Positions 43,296 through 51,047 of a stretch of DNA of 64,000 nt are shown here, one piece after another. The DNA comes from CALMEH01 sp031409875 (GTDB taxonomy: Bacteria > Acidobacteriota > Blastocatellia > Pyrinomonadales > Pyrinomonadaceae): assembly GCA_031409875.1 (NCBI GenBank), contig JANNYB010000170.1, positions 1 through 64,000 on the forward strand. Direction: 5' to 3'. Position 1 is the first letter of the stretch; each line of letters begins with the position of its first letter. Below the pieces are notes generated by a model. That model saw only the letters and a list, made by a program, of their open reading frames with translations. It made no database searches and had not been told where the DNA came from. The position numbers and the translations under genes are program-made.

Positions 43296-44485
43296 CCAAG
43301 TTTATTTAACTCCATTTTGGCGATTGATTCAAGATGAACTTCGTCCGGTCCGTCGGCAAGTCGCAAACTTCGGGCATAAATCCAAAAAGTTGCGAGCGGA
43401 AAATCTTGGCAAACGCCGCCGCCGCCGTAGGTTTGAATGGCGCGATCAATGATTTGCAAAGCCATCTGCGGCGCAATTGCTTTTATCATCGCAATTTCCC
43501 GACGCGCTTCTTTGTTACCGAAATTATCCATCATCCACGCGGTTTTCAAAACTAAAAGTCGGGCTTGCTCAATTGCCAAACGCGCTTCGCTAATCCATTG
43601 CCGCACAACACCTTGCGCGGCAATCGGCTTACCAAAAGCCGTGCGCGATTTCGCTCTTTCACACATCAATTCGAGCGCACGTTCGGCAACGCCAATCAAG
43701 CGCATACAATGATGAACTCTGCCCGGACCTAATCTTCCTTGTGCGATTTCAAAGCCGCGACCGATCCCGAGCAAAAGATTTGAAGCCGGAACGCGCACAT
43801 TTGTAAAAGTAATTTCCGCGTGTCCGTTTGGCGCGTCGTCGTAACCGAAAACATTCAAAATGCGTTCAACTTTTACGCCTTCCGCGTCCATCGGCACTAA
43901 AATCATTGATTGTTGCAAATGTTTCGGCGCATTTTCATCGGTTTTGCCCATAAAAATCGAGAGTTTGCAACGCGCATCGCCCGCGCCGGTTGACCACCAT
44001 TTGCGCCCGTTAAGAATGTATTCGTCGCCGTCGCGCAAAATGGATGCACAAATATTTGTCGCGTCCGACGAAGCAACTTCCGGCTCGGTCATCGAAAAAC
44101 ACGAACGGATTTCGCCGTTTAAAAGCGGTTTCAGCCAAGTTTCTTTCTGTTCGGAAGTTCCATAACGCTCAAGAACTTCCATATTTCCGGTGTCGGGCGC
44201 AGAACAATTAAAAACCTCGCTCGCCCAAGTAACTCTGCCCATAATTTCGGCAAGCGGCGCATATTCGAGATTGGTTAAGCTGGAAACTTCGGGCAAAAAC
44301 AAATTCCAAAGTCCTTCAGTTTTTGCTTTTTCTTTAAGTTTTTCAATCAATTCGAGCGGTTGCCATCTGTCGCCCGAATTTATTTCTTCGTGGTAAGCGT
44401 TTTCGTTCGGATAAATATGAGCGTCCATAAAATCGGACAGACGTTTTTGCAGTTCGCGGGTTTTCGCGGAATATTCAAAATTCAT
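43292..44485 (-). CDS. acyl-CoA dehydrogenase family protein (ACAD11/LvaC-like)
   Basis: 397 residues, FAD-dependent. Visible blocks are 'CFSMTEPEVASSDATN' (flavin/substrate loop), 'RKWWSTGAGD', 'IAQGRLGPGRVHHCMR' and the C-terminal 'QTYGGGGVCQDFPLA' followed by 'RLADGPDEVH', the pattern of the ACAD10/11 and LvaC subgroup rather than classical short-chain enzymes. In that subgroup the enzyme works with a 4-hydroxyacyl-CoA kinase; a kinase of that family lies at 57809. It heads a five-gene overlapping set with MNT, HEPN, acetyltransferase and hydrolase. Confidence 0.9.
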   Translation of the reverse strand: MNFEYSAKTRELQKRLSDFMDAHIYPNENAYHEEINSGDRWQPLELIEKLKEKAKTEGLWNLFLPEVSSLTNLEYAPLAEIMGRVTWASEVFNCSAPDTGNMEVLERYGTSEQKETWLKPLLNGEIRSCFSMTEPEVASSDATNICASILRDGDEYILNGRKWWSTGAGDARCKLSIFMGKTDENAPKHLQQSMILVPMDAEGVKVERILNVFGYDDAPNGHAEITFTNVRVPASNLLLGIGRGFEIAQGRLGPGRVHHCMRLIGVAERALELMCERAKSRTAFGKPIAAQGVVRQWISEARLAIEQARLLVLKTAWMMDNFGNKEARREIAMIKAIAPQMALQIIDRAIQTYGGGGVCQDFPLATFWIYARSLRLADGPDEVHLESIAKMELNKLG

Positions 44486-44543
44486 ATTTTGGTATTTTGA
44501 TATAGAAATCGTTTAGATTCAATTCGACAAAGTTCAGAGTAAC

Positions 44544-44703
44544 AATAATTGGAGCGCGGGCATCTCTGCCCGACGCGCGTTCAAGGCTTTGCGAGAACAG
44601 GCGCGAAAACGCCGCACATTAAATCAACTCGATTTAATGTGCGGCGTTTCCCGTTCTTGCTTCGCTCGAACGGGCGGGCAGAGATGCCCGCGCTCCAATT
44701 ATT
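44544..44703. repeat. 160-bp palindrome with perfect 29-bp ends and central 19-bp hairpin
   Basis: Outer arms 44544-44572 and 44675-44703 are exact inverted copies (start AATAATTGGAGCGCGGGCAT). A 19-bp central stem with a 5-nt loop spans 44607-44649 (ACGCCGCACATTAAATC type). Within each outer arm CGGGCATCTCTGCCCG folds on itself. The right arm ends in the stop codon of the neighbouring VCBS gene. Confidence 0.9.
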
Positions 44704-46822
44704 ACGGCACAAACGCGCTCGGAGTCGGAATATCTGCGGCGATGCCGAATTGTTGAATCAGCGTTCCGGCAGTTGACCTTTGAATGAACCAAGTGAAATT
44801 TGACGGACGGTAAACTCCTGCGTCAAATTTGCCGTCGCCGTCGTAATCTCCGGCAACAGGTGTGTCGCCGTTTGCGCCGAATGGAAACGCAAAGAATGTT
44901 GAATCTTCGCTTCTCAAAACAAACCAGTTGCCGTTTGAAGGACGGAAGAAAGCGACATCGGCTTTGCCGTCTCCGGTGTAGTCGGCGGGAACGATTTTGT
45001 CGGAAGTTGTGCCGAATTGCAGGGCAAAGGTCGAGCCGTTTGTCGAGCGATTTATCCACCATTCGGCGGGTGCGGGACGGAAAATCGAGATGTCGGTTTT
45101 GTTGTCGCCGTCGTAGTCGAACGGAGCGCGGACGCTGAGAACGCTTGTGGCTTGATTTATCGTGTAAGTTTGTCCGGCGATGGTCAGACTTCCGCTTCTC
45201 GCGCTTCCGGTGTTGGCGGCGAAAGTTATATTGACCGTGCCGTTGCCGTTGTCGCTTGAGCCGGAATTTATCGTAATCCAACTTGTCGAAGTCGTTGCCG
45301 TCCAAGCGCATCCGGCGGTAGTCGTAACGCCCACATTCAAATTACTGCTCGTTGCCGGAACTGTCTGCGGCGAAGCGGGCGATAATGTGTAACTGCACGC
45401 ACCGTCATCGTTGTTAATTGTGCCGATGGCTTGATTGTCGGCAATCGTCGCGCCGTTGGCGTTCAACAGATTGACGAAGAAAGTTTCGTTCGGTTCGTTC
45501 GTCGTGTCGCCGTTGACAGGAATCGTAATGGTTTTGCTTGTTTCGCCGCCGTTGAAGGTCAAGGTAGTTGGTAAAGCGACTGCCGAATAATCTGTCGGTG
45601 CGGTGGCTGTGCCGTCAGCCGTTTGGTAAGCGACCGTAACGGACGAGCCGGAAGCGGCGGAAAGCGAAACGGTGAAAGTGAAATTGCTCGTTCCCGCATT
45701 GCCTTCGTTTAGCGAAACGTCAGAAATGGAAACGGTCGGCGCGGCGGGCGGAGCGGTTTGGGCTTCAAACGCGCCGATGTCTGCGCCGTCTGAAATATTT
45801 GTGTCGGGCAAATCAAACGGACGCTGGCTGCCGCGCTGGTCGGTGGTTGTGCCGGAACTTTGCCCCGCGTCAAGCGCCGGACTGCCCGCGAAAAGAGTGT
45901 GCGTCTGCGTAGTGCCACCATTGAGCGCAAGCGGGGCGAACCGTGGCGCAAGCGGCGATGATCCCGTGCCGAATTGGTCGCCCGTTTGGTTGAAAGTTAC
46001 GTTGCTGCGATTGCCGATGAGGTTGAAGCCGTTTGATGTGATGCCCGTGCCGCCGCTGGCAACGACATCCGGCTGAGTGGCGTTGCCCACATTGCCCGCG
46101 ATGATGCTGTTGCGGATGGTGAAGGTGCCGCCGCTTCTCAACACACCACTCGCGCTGCTTGATCCCGCCGCTGAATTGTTCGTGATTGTGCTGTTGATGA
46201 TTGTGTTGGTGTTGTTATTGGTATCCGAAAGGATGCCGCCGCCGTTACCGATTCCACTGGTCGCACGATTATCGCGGATCGTCGAATTGGTGACGATTAG
46301 CCTACCGCTATTGTCTATTCCACCGCCCGTGAAAACGCCGTTTGCTGTATTGCCCGAAATAGTGGAGTTCGTCACAGTCATTACGGTATTAGCAGCACTC
46401 CGAATGCCGCCGCCAAAACCGGCTGACGTATTGCCGGAGATGGTCGAGTTCGTTACTGTCAACGAGCCGCTGTTAAAAATGCCGCCACCACTTCCGCCGC
46501 CTGATGCACCGGTTGACGTATTATTGCTGAACGTGCAATTCGTGAAAACTCCGTCGGCGAATGCCAAACTAACCCCGCCGCCGTTGCCCGCCGTGTTGCC
46601 GGTAACGTGAACATTGGTCAGCGTCAGATGGCTAAAGAATAAAATGCCGCCGCCGGCATCGCTGCTGCTCACGTTGCCGCCCGTGATGGTCATTCCGCTG
46701 ATGGCGACTCCGAGCGTTGCCAATTGATTTATGTTGAAGATGCGAAAGTCCGCCGCCGCATTGAAATCGCGCCGGACGGTCAGCAGATTCGCGCCCGTGC
46801 CTTGGATCGTGATACCCGGCAT
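44702..46822 (-). CDS. 3' part of a broken beta-helix/Calx-beta/BACON/VCBS surface protein
   Basis: 706 codons open from ATG 46822, but this ATG lies in a 71-bp insertion and the real gene starts at 47637. The product contains a right-handed beta-helix with many 'NSTISGNTS' turns (about 15-280, choice-of-anchor Q type ending 'DGADIGAFEAQ'), a Calx-beta domain ('VTVAYQTADGTATAPTDY'), a BACON domain ('CAWTATTSTSWITI') and VCBS modules ending 'GIAADIPTPSAFVP'. It has no signal peptide of its own, so export depends on the upstream fragment. Without the insertion the two parts form a protein of about 950 residues. Confidence 0.8.
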   Translation of the reverse strand: MPGITIQGTGANLLTVRRDFNAAADFRIFNINQLATLGVAISGMTITGGNVSSSDAGGGILFFSHLTLTNVHVTGNTAGNGGGVSLAFADGVFTNCTFSNNTSTGASGGGSGGGIFNSGSLTVTNSTISGNTSAGFGGGIRSAANTVMTVTNSTISGNTANGVFTGGGIDNSGRLIVTNSTIRDNRATSGIGNGGGILSDTNNNTNTIINSTITNNSAAGSSSASGVLRSGGTFTIRNSIIAGNVGNATQPDVVASGGTGITSNGFNLIGNRSNVTFNQTGDQFGTGSSPLAPRFAPLALNGGTTQTHTLFAGSPALDAGQSSGTTTDQRGSQRPFDLPDTNISDGADIGAFEAQTAPPAAPTVSISDVSLNEGNAGTSNFTFTVSLSAASGSSVTVAYQTADGTATAPTDYSAVALPTTLTFNGGETSKTITIPVNGDTTNEPNETFFVNLLNANGATIADNQAIGTINNDDGACSYTLSPASPQTVPATSSNLNVGVTTTAGCAWTATTSTSWITINSGSSDNGNGTVNITFAANTGSARSGSLTIAGQTYTINQATSVLSVRAPFDYDGDNKTDISIFRPAPAEWWINRSTNGSTFALQFGTTSDKIVPADYTGDGKADVAFFRPSNGNWFVLRSEDSTFFAFPFGANGDTPVAGDYDGDGKFDAGVYRPSNFTWFIQRSTAGTLIQQFGIAADIPTPSAFVP

Positions 46823-46886
46823 TTTCCGTAACTTGCCACGAATCGCCGGGTCAGCAGATTCGCGCCCGTGCCTTGGATCGTGATAC
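46778..46886. repeat. 38-bp direct duplication flanking 33 bp, disrupting the gene
   Basis: Copies at 46778-46815 and 46849-46886 are identical (GGTCAGCAGATTCGCGCCCG...). The 33 bp between them begin CCGGC and run into GCCGG. The offset is 71 bp, so the reading frame shifts. Confidence 0.9.
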
Positions 46887-47637
46887 TGCGCGTGATGGTG
46901 GGCAGAGCGGTCAGCAGATTGATGGTCTGAGGCGTGTTGAACAGCGACGAGAAATTTATCAAATCGCCGTTCTGCGCCAGCGTGATGGCATCGCGCAAAC
47001 TTCCTCCGCCTGAATCGTTGGTGTTCGTAACGGTGAAAACTTGCGGCACGGTGAATACCAAATCCCAGCCTAGCGCAATACTGCCTACGTCTTGGGTCGC
47101 ATCGTCAACAACGTAAAGACTCCAAATACCGTTCGGATTTGTTCCGTTAAAAACAAATAAATCGGCAGGAGCATCGGTCAACGCGCCGGGACCGGGCGCG
47201 GGAAATGTGTCGGTGAAAACATTGCTGCCGTTTTGGTAATTCGCCGGACGAAACGTGTTAGTAGTCAGCGCAGTCGCGTCCGGTATCGGAGTCGGTGCCG
47301 TCTGAGCAAAGATAAAGGTTTGGTTCGTTACCGGCAAATTGCCGCCCGCGTCCGACATCAAAACCGCCCTCTGCCCTTGTGGACCAACCAGAATGATGTC
47401 AACGTCATCGGGAAAAGTGTGCGAGAAATTGTTCAGTGTAACTCTCATCCGCGTGAACGCACTAACGCCGCTGACGCTGATGTTTGAAGGATACACCGAA
47501 GCATTCCCGTTGTCGTTTATGGTGATCGGCGCATTATTATTCGAAAAAAACTGATTCGTCGCATCCTGCGCCGATGTTTCAATTGCAAATAAACCCGCCA
47601 TAAAAATAACCGCAATAATTAAATTTCTCTTCAACAT
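46780..47637 (-). CDS. 5' part of the broken surface protein (signal peptide, P-like and CSLREA-type start)
   Basis: 285 codons. A signal peptide (about 1-23, 'AIETSAQ') precedes a proprotein-convertase P-like domain ('ISVSGVSAFTRMRVTLNNF' with 'FPDDVDIILVGPQG') and the start of the beta-helix region ('TNTNDSGGGSLRDAI'). The conserved frame reads through 'ITIQGTGANLLT' and is then lost in 28 residues of unrelated sequence. The same words 'ITIQGTGANLLT' restart the downstream frame, which shows that the two ORFs were one gene. Confidence 0.8.
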   Translation of the reverse strand: MLKRNLIIAVIFMAGLFAIETSAQDATNQFFSNNNAPITINDNGNASVYPSNISVSGVSAFTRMRVTLNNFSHTFPDDVDIILVGPQGQRAVLMSDAGGNLPVTNQTFIFAQTAPTPIPDATALTTNTFRPANYQNGSNVFTDTFPAPGPGALTDAPADLFVFNGTNPNGIWSLYVVDDATQDVGSIALGWDLVFTVPQVFTVTNTNDSGGGSLRDAITLAQNGDLINFSSLFNTPQTINLLTALPTITRSITIQGTGANLLTRRFVASYGKCRVSRSKARARIC

Positions 47638-47651
47638 AATTTTTCTCTACT

Positions 47652-47727
47652 GTTTTGAGTCCTGCCTTTAGGCGGCTTTTCCGCCGCGCTTCGCTGGCGG
47701 TTGCCGCCTAAAGGCGGGACTCAGAAC
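47652..47727. repeat. palindromic element, CTTTAG family (copy 5), supplies a stop codon
   Basis: Arms 47652-47675 and 47704-47727, with a CCGCCGCGCTTCGCTGGCGG centre. Units are TGC-CTTTAG-GCG (one wobble) and CGC-CTTTAG-GCG. The right arm encodes the last residues (ESRL) and the TAG stop of the lone receiver gene. Confidence 0.87.
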
Positions 47728-48064
47728 TCAATAAAACATTTTCCAATTCAAATAAATTTCTTTTCAAAACAAACCCGCACGCGCCAGCCGCAAATGCTTC
47801 TTGGCGCAATTCTTCGCTGTCAAAAGTCGTAACCATACAAATCTGCGCTCGCGGGAATTCGGCAATGATGCGGCGCGTGGCAGAAATGCCGTCCGTTTCC
47901 GCCATCTGCCAATCCATCAAAACCCAATCGGGCAGGTGCTTCTCATAAAGCGAAAGAGCCTGACTTCCATCGGTGCATTCATAAATCTTTTCAAACTTAT
48001 GCCCGATAAAATCAGCCATCATCCGCCGCATCTTGGCGTTGTCTTCGACAATTAACGCTTTCAT
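47708..48064 (-). CDS. single-domain response regulator receiver
   Basis: 118 residues, a lone CheY-like receiver. The acidic pair Glu7/Asp8, phosphoacceptor Asp51 ('LMDWQM') and Lys near 100 ('VLKRN') are present. There is no output domain. The last four residues and the stop come from a palindromic element, so the original may have been longer or ended differently. A LuxR-type regulator and a broken kinase lie upstream on the same strand. Confidence 0.85.
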   Translation of the reverse strand: MKALIVEDNAKMRRMMADFIGHKFEKIYECTDGSQALSLYEKHLPDWVLMDWQMAETDGISATRRIIAEFPRAQICMVTTFDSEELRQEAFAAGACGFVLKRNLFELENVLLSSESRL

Positions 48065-48146
48065 TGATTACAAGAATATTGCAGTTTGAAGGTTACGGAT
48101 ATTGCGGTTTCCAAGTATTTTTTATACTTGGTAGCAAGTATTTTTT

Positions 48147-48181
48147 CGATTTGCAATTTGCAATTTGCGATTTGCGATTGC
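48147..48181. repeat. heptamer tandem repeat CAATTTG / CGATTTG
   Basis: Five units: CGATTTG, CAATTTG, CAATTTG, CGATTTG, CGATTGC. It lies directly beside the large palindrome at 48185. Confidence 0.8.
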
Positions 48182-48184
48182 TTC

Positions 48185-48369
48185 CGTCGCTGAAGGCGAC
48201 CAACATTATAGCCCAGCGAGAATCGCTGGGTAAGGCAGCAAGATTTTCCGTCGCTGAAGGCGACGAACATAATTAGCAACGATTGTTCGTCGCCTTCAGC
48301 GACGAGCATTTGACGCAATCTAACCCAGCGATTCTCGCTGGGCTATAATGTTTGTCGCCGTTGGCGACG
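48185..48369. repeat. 185-bp compound palindrome with GTCGCTGAAGGCGAC and CCCAGCG units
   Basis: Left half 48185-48277, right half 48285-48369. Each half contains a GTCGCTGAAGGCGAC-type hairpin at both ends and a CCCAGCGAGAATCGCTGGG hairpin between. One end unit reads GTCGCCGTTGGCGAC, so stem and loop vary. With the heptamers it fills the 323-bp gap 48065-48387; the ORF crossing it is not credible. Confidence 0.88.
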
Positions 48370-48387
48370 TTAATGGTTGAAACTTTT

Positions 48388-49041
48388 TTAATGCAATTCA
48401 GATTTGTGTTTTAAGGCGAATCTCAATAGGGCGTAACTGCCTTTGAGTTCTAATTTGCGGCAAATGTTTTGGCGGTGTTTTTCAACCGTTGTCGGGCTGA
48501 TGAAAAGTTCGTCAGCGATTTCTTTGGTCGTGCGGTCGTCGGCAATCATTTTCAAAATGCGTCTTTCCGAGCGCGTCAGGTCATTGATACTTACTTTTTT
48601 TTCGCTCAAACTAAGTGAGCGGCGTTGGCGATTGATGAGAAAAGTCGTCAGCGCGGAACTCGCGTAATATTGACTTTTGGCAACGGTTTTGATGCAACTG
48701 ATTATTTCAGAAAGCGCACTCTGTTTCAAAACAAAACCTTTCGCGCCGAGGTCAATCGCTTCGTTAAACATAATCTCGTCTTGGTGAATCGTCAGAAAAA
48801 TAATCTCCGTTGCAAGATTTTGCTCACTCACGGCGCGGGCAACCGCAAAGCCGTCCATTTCGGGCATATCAATATCGAGAACGGCGATGTTTGGCGCAAA
48901 TTTGATAATCGCGTCGAGTGCCGCTCGTCCATGTTCGGCTTCGGCGAGAATCGTTATATCTTTTGCCGTCTCAATCGTCTGCCGCAAACCTTGACGCACA
49001 ATCGGATGATCATCGGCGATGATGATGGTTATTTCGTTCAT
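48388..49041 (-). CDS. NarL/FixJ-type response regulator
   Basis: 217 residues. Receiver domain 1-120 with the acidic pair Asp10/Asp11, phosphoacceptor Asp56 ('AVLDIDMPEMDG') and Lys106 ('FVLKQS'). LuxR-type helix-turn-helix at about 148-205 ('LTRSERRILKMIADDRTTKE' and 'SPTTVEKHRQNICRKL'). It is the natural partner of the HisKA_3-type kinase upstream, which appears inactivated. Confidence 0.92.
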   Translation of the reverse strand: MNEITIIIADDHPIVRQGLRQTIETAKDITILAEAEHGRAALDAIIKFAPNIAVLDIDMPEMDGFAVARAVSEQNLATEIIFLTIHQDEIMFNEAIDLGAKGFVLKQSALSEIISCIKTVAKSQYYASSALTTFLINRQRRSLSLSEKKVSINDLTRSERRILKMIADDRTTKEIADELFISPTTVEKHRQNICRKLELKGSYALLRFALKHKSELH

Positions 49042-49048
49042 AATTTTT

Positions 49049-49277
49049 TATTTACAGGGATGAAAGGGATGAAAGGGATAATTTTAAAACTTATAAATTC
49101 TAACGGCTTTGTTGCACAAATAACATTTGTCTTTTCAACAACTTGCGATTTTGAATGTGATGAAAATAGCGAAAAATCACATTTCCAGTTTTCGTAAATT
49201 ACTCAAAACACAGAAGTAATTTGTGCAACAACGCCAATTCTAACCATCCTTTTCATCCCTTTTATCCCTGTAAATAA
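49049..49277. repeat. three-layer nested palindrome between regulator and kinase
   Basis: Outer arms 49049-49077 and 49248-49277 (TTATTTACAGGGAT facing its complement, with GGGATGAAA triplication). Middle arms 49105-49124 and 49216-49235 (GTTGCACAAA core). Inner arms GAATGTGAT / ATCACATTTC near 49152-49187. The 243-bp gap has no gene. Confidence 0.8.
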
Positions 49278-49284
49278 TCTTCTT

Positions 49285-51047
49285 TCAAATTTTTATCGGT
49301 AAAGTTATCTTTATTTCCGTCCCGTTTCCGACGCTCGAAATTATTGAGATTGTGCCGCCGATTATTGACGTTCGTTCTTTTAATCCGACTAAGCCAAGTC
49401 CGCTGCCGCTCGGTTTTATGTTGTTCATATCAAAGCCGCGCCCGTCGTCTTTAATAGTGATAACAACTTTGTCAGCAAATTTTTTAATCTTAATTTCGGC
49501 TTCCGCCGCGTCGGAATGTTTGATGATGTTGTTGACCGATTCCTGCACGATGCGATAGACGTTTATCTCCGCGTCTTTCGGAAAAACATCGTCAATAACA
49601 TCAATTTCATAATCGAATTCCAGAACGTCGGAAACCTTCACGAACATCGTTTTCAAAGCCTTTGTCAAACCCAAACGCTCCAAATAACGCGGATGAAGTT
49701 TGGCGGTGATTTCCTGCACTTCGTCTAATGCTTCGAGCGCGTCTTTCGAGATTTCGTCAAATTCACGCAAGACGATTTCCGGCTCATTATGTTTATTTTT
49801 GCCCATCGCCGCACGGTTTGAAATTATCGCCAAACTCTGCCCCAAACCGTCGTGCAGTTCCGCCGCGATTCATTTCCGCTCGGCTTCTTGCGATTCAATC
49901 AAACGCCGCGAAAAATCGCTTTTGGCTGACGCGATTTTTCTCAACTGCGAAACGCGATTGTGATAAATCAGCCAAACAACCAGCGCAACCGCCAAAACCG
50001 CCAACGTCAAAAACCACCAAGTTTGATAAAAAACCGGATAAACGACGATTTTCACGCTCGCGCCTTCCGTGTTCCAAACGCCATTGGCATTCGCCGCAAT
50101 CACGCGAAAGGTATACTTTCCGGCTGGCAAATAAGAATAATTCGCCGTCCGATTAATTCCGGCTTCAGTCCAAGTTTCCTCAAAACCTTCGAGCTTGTAA
50201 CGAAACTTTATCTGATTGGATTTTATCAAACTCAAACCCGTGTAATGAATTTCGAGCGATGTCTGATTAGGTTTTAATTCGATTTCGGATTTGGGATTTG
50301 GGATTGCGGATTTGCGGTCAATCGAAACGTCTTCGATAATTGTCGGCGGCGGATTGGTGTTGACGGTTTCAGCGTTCGGATCAACAATCGCCACGCCGCC
50401 CATTGTCGGAAACCAAAATTTTCCGTCCTTCGTTTTAATCGCCGAAGGAAGCCGTCCGCCGTTGCATTCGACATTGAGCATTCCGTCCGATTCATCGTAA
50501 GAAACGCTGTTGATTTTCGGAATTTTCCCGTCCGCAAAATCATTCAATTCCTGCTTTTGAACGCGATGAATGCCGCGATTCGATGACATCCAAAAATTGC
50601 CGCGCTCGTCTTCCAAAATCGCAAAAACGCCATTATTAAAAAGTCCGTGTTCGACACGATAATTAAAAAACTTGCCATCTTTATAACGAACTAATCCGTT
50701 GCCGCCCAAATTGTGCCGTCTTTATCGGCAAAAATTTTGACAAACCGATTATTGACAATGCCTTTCGAGTTGCCTCTGTCAAAAATCGTAAATTTCACGC
50801 CGTCAAATCTTGCAAGTCCGTCAAACGTCGCCAACCACAAATATCCGTCCGGCGTTTGCGCCAAACCGTTGACCGTGTTCTGCGGCAAACCGTTTTCCGT
50901 CGTCCAAACGTCAAACCCGTATTCCTGCGCGAATACAACCGCGTTCAAGCAAAACCAAAACGCAATCCACGCCGAAAAAAGCCGGAGTTTTCGCCCGTTA
51001 CGGAAGTTCATAAATTTATTCGCGAGCGGTTTTGTTCTATTAGACAT
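49285..51047 (-). pseudogene. broken sensor histidine kinase (propeller, Y_Y_Y, HisKA_3)
   Basis: Three open segments belong to one gene. From ATG 51047 come a signal peptide and two-component-regulator propeller blades ('TTENGLPQNTVNGLAQTPDG'). The frame then stops at 50691, and the next blade continues in another frame ('GGNGLVRYKDG'). A Y_Y_Y domain and one membrane helix follow to 49870. There the H-box has TGA between 'SQEAERK' and 'IAAELHDGLGQSL', where Arg (CGA) is expected. The ATPase domain ('DDGRGFD', 'GSGLGLVGLKER') stays open to 49285. Only about five blades remain, so a deletion between blades may underlie the frameshift. Sequencing error is an alternative. Confidence 0.75.
50281..50315. 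repeat. heptamer tandem repeat GATTTGG inside the kinase gene
   Basis: Five units: GATTTCG, GATTTGG, GATTTGG, GATTGCG, GATTTGC. On the coding strand it translates as part of 'RKSAIPNPKSEIELK', a linker-like insertion ahead of the Y_Y_Y domain. Confidence 0.75.

Noticed and set aside
44549..44704. Insertion sequence or MITE with target-site duplication
   Set aside because: The terminal inverted repeats are perfect, but I see no flanking direct duplication and no transposase in the window; kept as a palindromic element of unknown mobility.
48061..48318. 85-codon ORF between the two response regulators
   Set aside because: It is entirely built from heptamers and palindrome arms, with no ribosome site.
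48185..48369. CRISPR-like array
   Set aside because: The repeated units are inverted, not direct with unique spacers, and no cas genes are present. The same applies to the heptamer tracts, whose units have no spacers.
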